NCBI GenBank assembly: GCA_937941455.1
Contig: CALDHM010000037.1
Coordinates: forward strand, 62,001 to 126,000
Length of the DNA stretch: 64,000 bases
Direction of reading: 5' to 3'
Origin: an uncultured Pirellulaceae bacterium
GTDB taxonomy: Bacteria > Planctomycetota > Planctomycetia > Pirellulales > Pirellulaceae
The notes under the pieces were generated by a model. That model was not told where the DNA came from and did no database searches. It was given only the letters and a program-made list of their open reading frames with translations. Of this stretch, positions 60,876 through 64,000 are shown piece after piece. The translations under genes were made by a program, and so were the position numbers. Every line of letters begins with the position of its first letter. Position 1 is the first letter of the stretch.

Positions 60876-63650
60876 TCAGAACGGAGCAATATCGGGATCG
60901 TTGTCCAGCGATTGGTCGACGGCGGGCTTCGATTTGCGGCTGGTCCGCTTCGACGTCGTGCCTTTGGGGGCCTTGGTCGCCGACTTGGCCGTTTTCTTGG
61001 GGGCCTTGGTGGCGGCTTTTGCCGTCGCACGGCTCCGCGTCGCGGCCTTTCTTTTGGTTTTTTTTGCCGGTCCTTTTTCACGACGCGCTTGCAGCAGCAT
61101 TAGCGCTTGCTCGAAGGAAATCGACTCCGGATAGGCATCTTTGGAGAGAGTCGCGTTCGTCTCGCCATCGGTTACGTAGTGACCGTATCGTCCACTCATG
61201 ATCCGCACCGGTTGCCCGGTCACGGGTGAAGCCTCGAATTCTTTGATCGGCTGACTCGCCGAGCGGCCGCGGCCCGCTCGCGGTTGCTTCAAAAGATCGA
61301 TGGACTGTTCTAGGGTAACTTCCATTGCCGAAATACCTGCCGGGAGGGGGCGTGATTCGGCTCCACATTTGACGTACGGGCCAAACTTGCCGTTAAGCAC
61401 GGTGATCGGTTCCCCTGATTCGGGATGTTTGCCGAGCTCCAACGGGAAGGCAAGTAGTTTGAGGGCGACCTCGAGCGTAACATCGGCAGGGGACATCCCC
61501 TTGAGAAGGGAAGCATTTTTCGGCTTTTCGTTTTCGTCGGCGCCCACACCGAGTTGAACGTAGGGGCCGAACCGCCCTTGTTTCAAATAAACCGGTCGCT
61601 CGGTCACGGGGCAAAAGCCGAGCGGGGCCTCGCCGATTTCAGCGTGAGCCATCAATTCGACCGCGCGAGCCAAGGTGAGTTCGTCCGGCGCAAGTTCTTG
61701 CGGGATTGTCGCCCGCTTTTCACCCTGCTCGAGATAGGGGCCGAATCGACCGACGCGGACGTTGATGGGGAGCGCGTCGGGGGGGGCACCGGGAGTCCCT
61801 AAGGGGAAGGTACAAATCTCGCGGGCATCGACTTCCTTGATCTTGTTCTCGAGCTGGCTCTTGAGGCCCGGCTGATGATTGCCGAAGTAGAACTGATTGA
61901 GGTACTCGATATTGTCATACTCACGGCGGCTGATCGCGTCCATCTTGTCTTCGAGCTGCGCGGTGAAATCGTAGTCCACCAGCGTCGGGAAATGCTGCTC
62001 GAGCATGCGGACCACCGCGAAGGCCGACCAGGTCGGGATCAAGATATTGCCTCGTTTGAACACATAGTCACGGGCTTGGATCGTTTCGATGATCGAGGCA
62101 TAGGTACTGGGGCGACCGATTCCCCGTTTTTCCAACTCGCGGGTGAGTGAAGCCTCGCTGTACCGCGGGGGGGGCTGCGTGCTGTGCGATTTGGGCTGCA
62201 GTTCGCGGCAATCCAAGGCCTCGTCGGCGACCACCGAGGGGAGGATCGTCTCTTGTTCGGCCAACTCGCCGCTGGGGTCGTCCGAGCCTTCCACATAAGC
62301 TCGCAAAAACCCCGGAAAATCAATGGTTTTTCCCATCGCTTGAAACACGGCGCCGCCCCCCTCGATCGTGATCGAGATGGATTGGCCGCGCGCGTCAACC
62401 ATTTGGCTGGCGATGGTTCGTTTCCAAATCAGTTCGTACAGGCGAAACTCGTCGTCGCGCAGTTTGCCGCGGAGGTCGTTGAGCAGTGGAAACGGTTGAC
62501 CGGTGGGACGGATGGCCTCGTGAGCCTCTTGAGCGTTTTTGACCTTCGACACGTAGACGCGGGGCGAATCGGGGAGGAAAGCCTCGCCATACTCGTCGCG
62601 AACCAGTCCCCGCGCCGCGTCGATTGCTTCCTGCGCGAGTGTCGTGGAGTCGGTCCGCATGTAGGTGATGTGCCCGTTTTCGTAAAGGCTCTGAGCGGCG
62701 TTCATCGTTCGTCGAGCGGTAAAGCCCAGCTTGCGATTGGCCTCTTGTTGGAGCGTGCTGGTCGTAAAGGGCGCGGCCGGTGAGCGACTGTACGGTTTGA
62801 CGTCGACACGCGTGACTTTGAACTCCGCGCGGGAGAGCTGGTCGGCCAGCTGCTCTGCTTGGGCTTGGTCCAGAACCAAGAAATGGTCGCCTTTGATTTT
62901 GCCGGTTGTCGAATCGAAGTCCTTGCCGGTGGGAATTTTTTTGCCGTGGACATCGATCATTTCCGCTTGAAAGACCTCGTTGTTGGCGGTCGCGAACGTT
63001 CCGATCAAGTCCCAATAGGTCGCCGTCACGAACGCCATGCGTTCCCGTTCCCGGTCCACAATCAGGCGGACGGCGACACTTTGCACGCGGCCGGCGCTGC
63101 GCCCCAGACTCTTCTTCCAGAGAAACTCGGACATTTCGTAGCCGTAGAGGCGATCGAGAATTCGGCGGGTCTCTTGAGCTTTGACCAGGGCATCGTCGAT
63201 ACCGCGTGGCGAGGCCAGGGCCTGAGCGATGGCCGTGCGGGTAACCTCATGAAACACCAAACGATAAACGGGGACCTTGGGCTTCAGAATCTCGGCCAAG
63301 TGCCAGCTGATGGCCTCTCCCTCGCGGTCCTCGTCGGTTGCCAGATAGAGACTCTGGCATTCCTTCAACGCTCTTTTGAGTTTGTCGACTTGCTTTTTTT
63401 TGCCTTCGGGAATGACGTAAACGGGGGTAAACGCGTCGTCCACATTGACCCCCAGCCGTGCCCAAGGCTCGTTCTTCAGCGCCGCGGGCAACTGTTTTTT
63501 GTTGGCGGGGAGATCGCGCACGTGACCGATGCTCGCCTCGACTTGGTACTGCCGACCCAAGAACTTCCCGATCGTCCGCGCCTTGGCCGGAGATTCGACG
63601 ATCACTAAAGCCTTTCCTTGAGTGCCGTCAGCTTTATTCGACTTGGTCAT
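60876..63650 (-). CDS. topA: DNA topoisomerase I with basic C-terminal tail
   Basis: About 924 residues from ATG 63650 (an in-frame start 17 codons upstream is weaker). Toprim KALVIVESPAKARTIGKFLG and LATDEDREGEAISWH; the catalytic tyrosine lies in GHITYMRTDST near residue 330. The C-terminal region has at least four GxFGPYVxxG-type repeats (GRFGPYVQLGVGAD, GKFGPYVKCGAES) in place of zinc fingers, common outside proteobacteria. The last about 65 residues are Lys/Ala/Thr-rich (KKTKRKAATRSRATAKAATK), resembling histone H1 tails. It relaxes negative supercoils. Confidence 0.97.
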   Translation of the reverse strand: MTKSNKADGTQGKALVIVESPAKARTIGKFLGRQYQVEASIGHVRDLPANKKQLPAALKNEPWARLGVNVDDAFTPVYVIPEGKKKQVDKLKRALKECQSLYLATDEDREGEAISWHLAEILKPKVPVYRLVFHEVTRTAIAQALASPRGIDDALVKAQETRRILDRLYGYEMSEFLWKKSLGRSAGRVQSVAVRLIVDRERERMAFVTATYWDLIGTFATANNEVFQAEMIDVHGKKIPTGKDFDSTTGKIKGDHFLVLDQAQAEQLADQLSRAEFKVTRVDVKPYSRSPAAPFTTSTLQQEANRKLGFTARRTMNAAQSLYENGHITYMRTDSTTLAQEAIDAARGLVRDEYGEAFLPDSPRVYVSKVKNAQEAHEAIRPTGQPFPLLNDLRGKLRDDEFRLYELIWKRTIASQMVDARGQSISITIEGGGAVFQAMGKTIDFPGFLRAYVEGSDDPSGELAEQETILPSVVADEALDCRELQPKSHSTQPPPRYSEASLTRELEKRGIGRPSTYASIIETIQARDYVFKRGNILIPTWSAFAVVRMLEQHFPTLVDYDFTAQLEDKMDAISRREYDNIEYLNQFYFGNHQPGLKSQLENKIKEVDAREICTFPLGTPGAPPDALPINVRVGRFGPYLEQGEKRATIPQELAPDELTLARAVELMAHAEIGEAPLGFCPVTERPVYLKQGRFGPYVQLGVGADENEKPKNASLLKGMSPADVTLEVALKLLAFPLELGKHPESGEPITVLNGKFGPYVKCGAESRPLPAGISAMEVTLEQSIDLLKQPRAGRGRSASQPIKEFEASPVTGQPVRIMSGRYGHYVTDGETNATLSKDAYPESISFEQALMLLQARREKGPAKKTKRKAATRSRATAKAATKAPKKTAKSATKAPKGTTSKRTSRKSKPAVDQSLDNDPDIAPF

Positions 63651-63809
63651 GGCAGCCCTGATTGGTGTTGGCATTGTACAACATGCCAGCGACAGATACA
63701 TTAATTACGAGATTAACTGATTACCCCCTGCCCCTAGGGCCTGTCAAGGTACCTTGGGGGGAAGTCCACCATAAATCACGCTCGACGAATTGAAAGCAGT
63801 GAGTCTGTA

Positions 63810-64000
63810 ATGGCCAGCCCGATGTCATTTATTCGCCGCAACCAAAAGTGGTTGATGGCAGTTTTCGGAATTCTCCTGATGGTCGTGTTCTTGATCACGA
63901 TGATCCTGCCTCAAGGCTTTAGTAACAGCGGCGGCGGACCACGGGAAAACCCCGTCGTGGTGCGGTGGAAGGGTGGCGAGTTGACGCGCGCCGAACTCGA
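63810..64000 (+). CDS. SurA/PpiD-like membrane-anchored protein (5' end only)
   Basis: Starts at ATG 63810 and runs off the right edge; 63 codons are visible. The N-terminus MASPMSFIRRNQKWLMAV and the following membrane helix (LLMVVFLITMILPQGF) and RWKGGELTRAEL match the start of planctomycete SurA N-terminal/peptidyl-prolyl isomerase-type proteins. Family placement is by these residues only. Confidence 0.7.
   Translation, partial: MASPMSFIRRNQKWLMAVFGILLMVVFLITMILPQGFSNSGGGPRENPVVVRWKGGELTRAEL

Overview
The window looks like a chromosomal segment of a planctomycete, most likely Pirellulales-like (Planctomycetota). This is inferred from gene content, since no rRNA or other marker was available. 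The supporting genes are a secreted PVC-type 'dehydrogenase'/beta-propeller protein, a ThuA-domain secreted protein, an SHD1-domain secreted protein, a secreted calcium-binding-repeat protein with an N-terminal LEARKLLA motif, large secreted proteins of unknown function, mostly single genes or short operons, and a dispersed intergenic palindromic repeat with about six copies. Composition is moderately GC-rich and even. I saw no transposase, integrase, CRISPR array, tRNA or rRNA. Most of the window is ordinary housekeeping and cell-envelope DNA, with the more unusual points listed in the findings.

Layout. 1-7.3 kb: 5' part of a secreted PVC dehydrogenase-like gene, a giant-repeat RTX protein, cardiolipin synthase divergent from an EEP-family phosphohydrolase, and dCTP deaminase. 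7.5-14.7 kb: an unidentified 924-residue secreted protein, a secreted alpha/beta hydrolase with a duplicated N-terminal beta-domain, an Mpv17-like membrane protein and a nitrilase-family amidohydrolase. 14.9-18.5 kb (minus strand): the translation cluster ffh-rpsP-trmD-rplS, without the rimM usually found between rpsP and trmD. 18.7-23.4 kb: glgB, an RNase H-fold protein with a degraded active site, a probable frameshifted pseudogene and a ThuA-domain protein.

23.4-29.7 kb (plus strand): a compact run of ROK sugar kinase, Ppx/GppA phosphatase, polyphosphate kinase and SelO, i.e. polyphosphate turnover with a protein AMPylase. 30-36.7 kb: a disordered acidic protein, a HAD phosphatase/UbiA prenyltransferase pair and a MoxR-type ATPase/VWA pair. 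36.8-42.3 kb (minus): smc, and upstream of it a lipoprotein joining a FlgI-like region to HEAT-like repeats. 43.2-49.2 kb (minus): a tightly packed glycan operon (initiating sugar transferase, GT2, aminotransferase, sugar dehydrogenase, sugar N-acetyltransferase, polysaccharide deacetylase) that resembles the WbpB/E/D route to a diacetamido-uronic acid.

49.5-64 kb: a HAD phosphatase, a proton/sodium-pumping pyrophosphatase with a divergent motif and a good terminator, an FAD amine-oxidase-like enzyme, a WYL regulator, an FmdB zinc-ribbon protein, an SHD1 secreted protein, guaB, an HTH-receiver fusion, topA with a histone H1-like tail and the start of a SurA/PpiD-like membrane-anchored chaperone running off the right edge.
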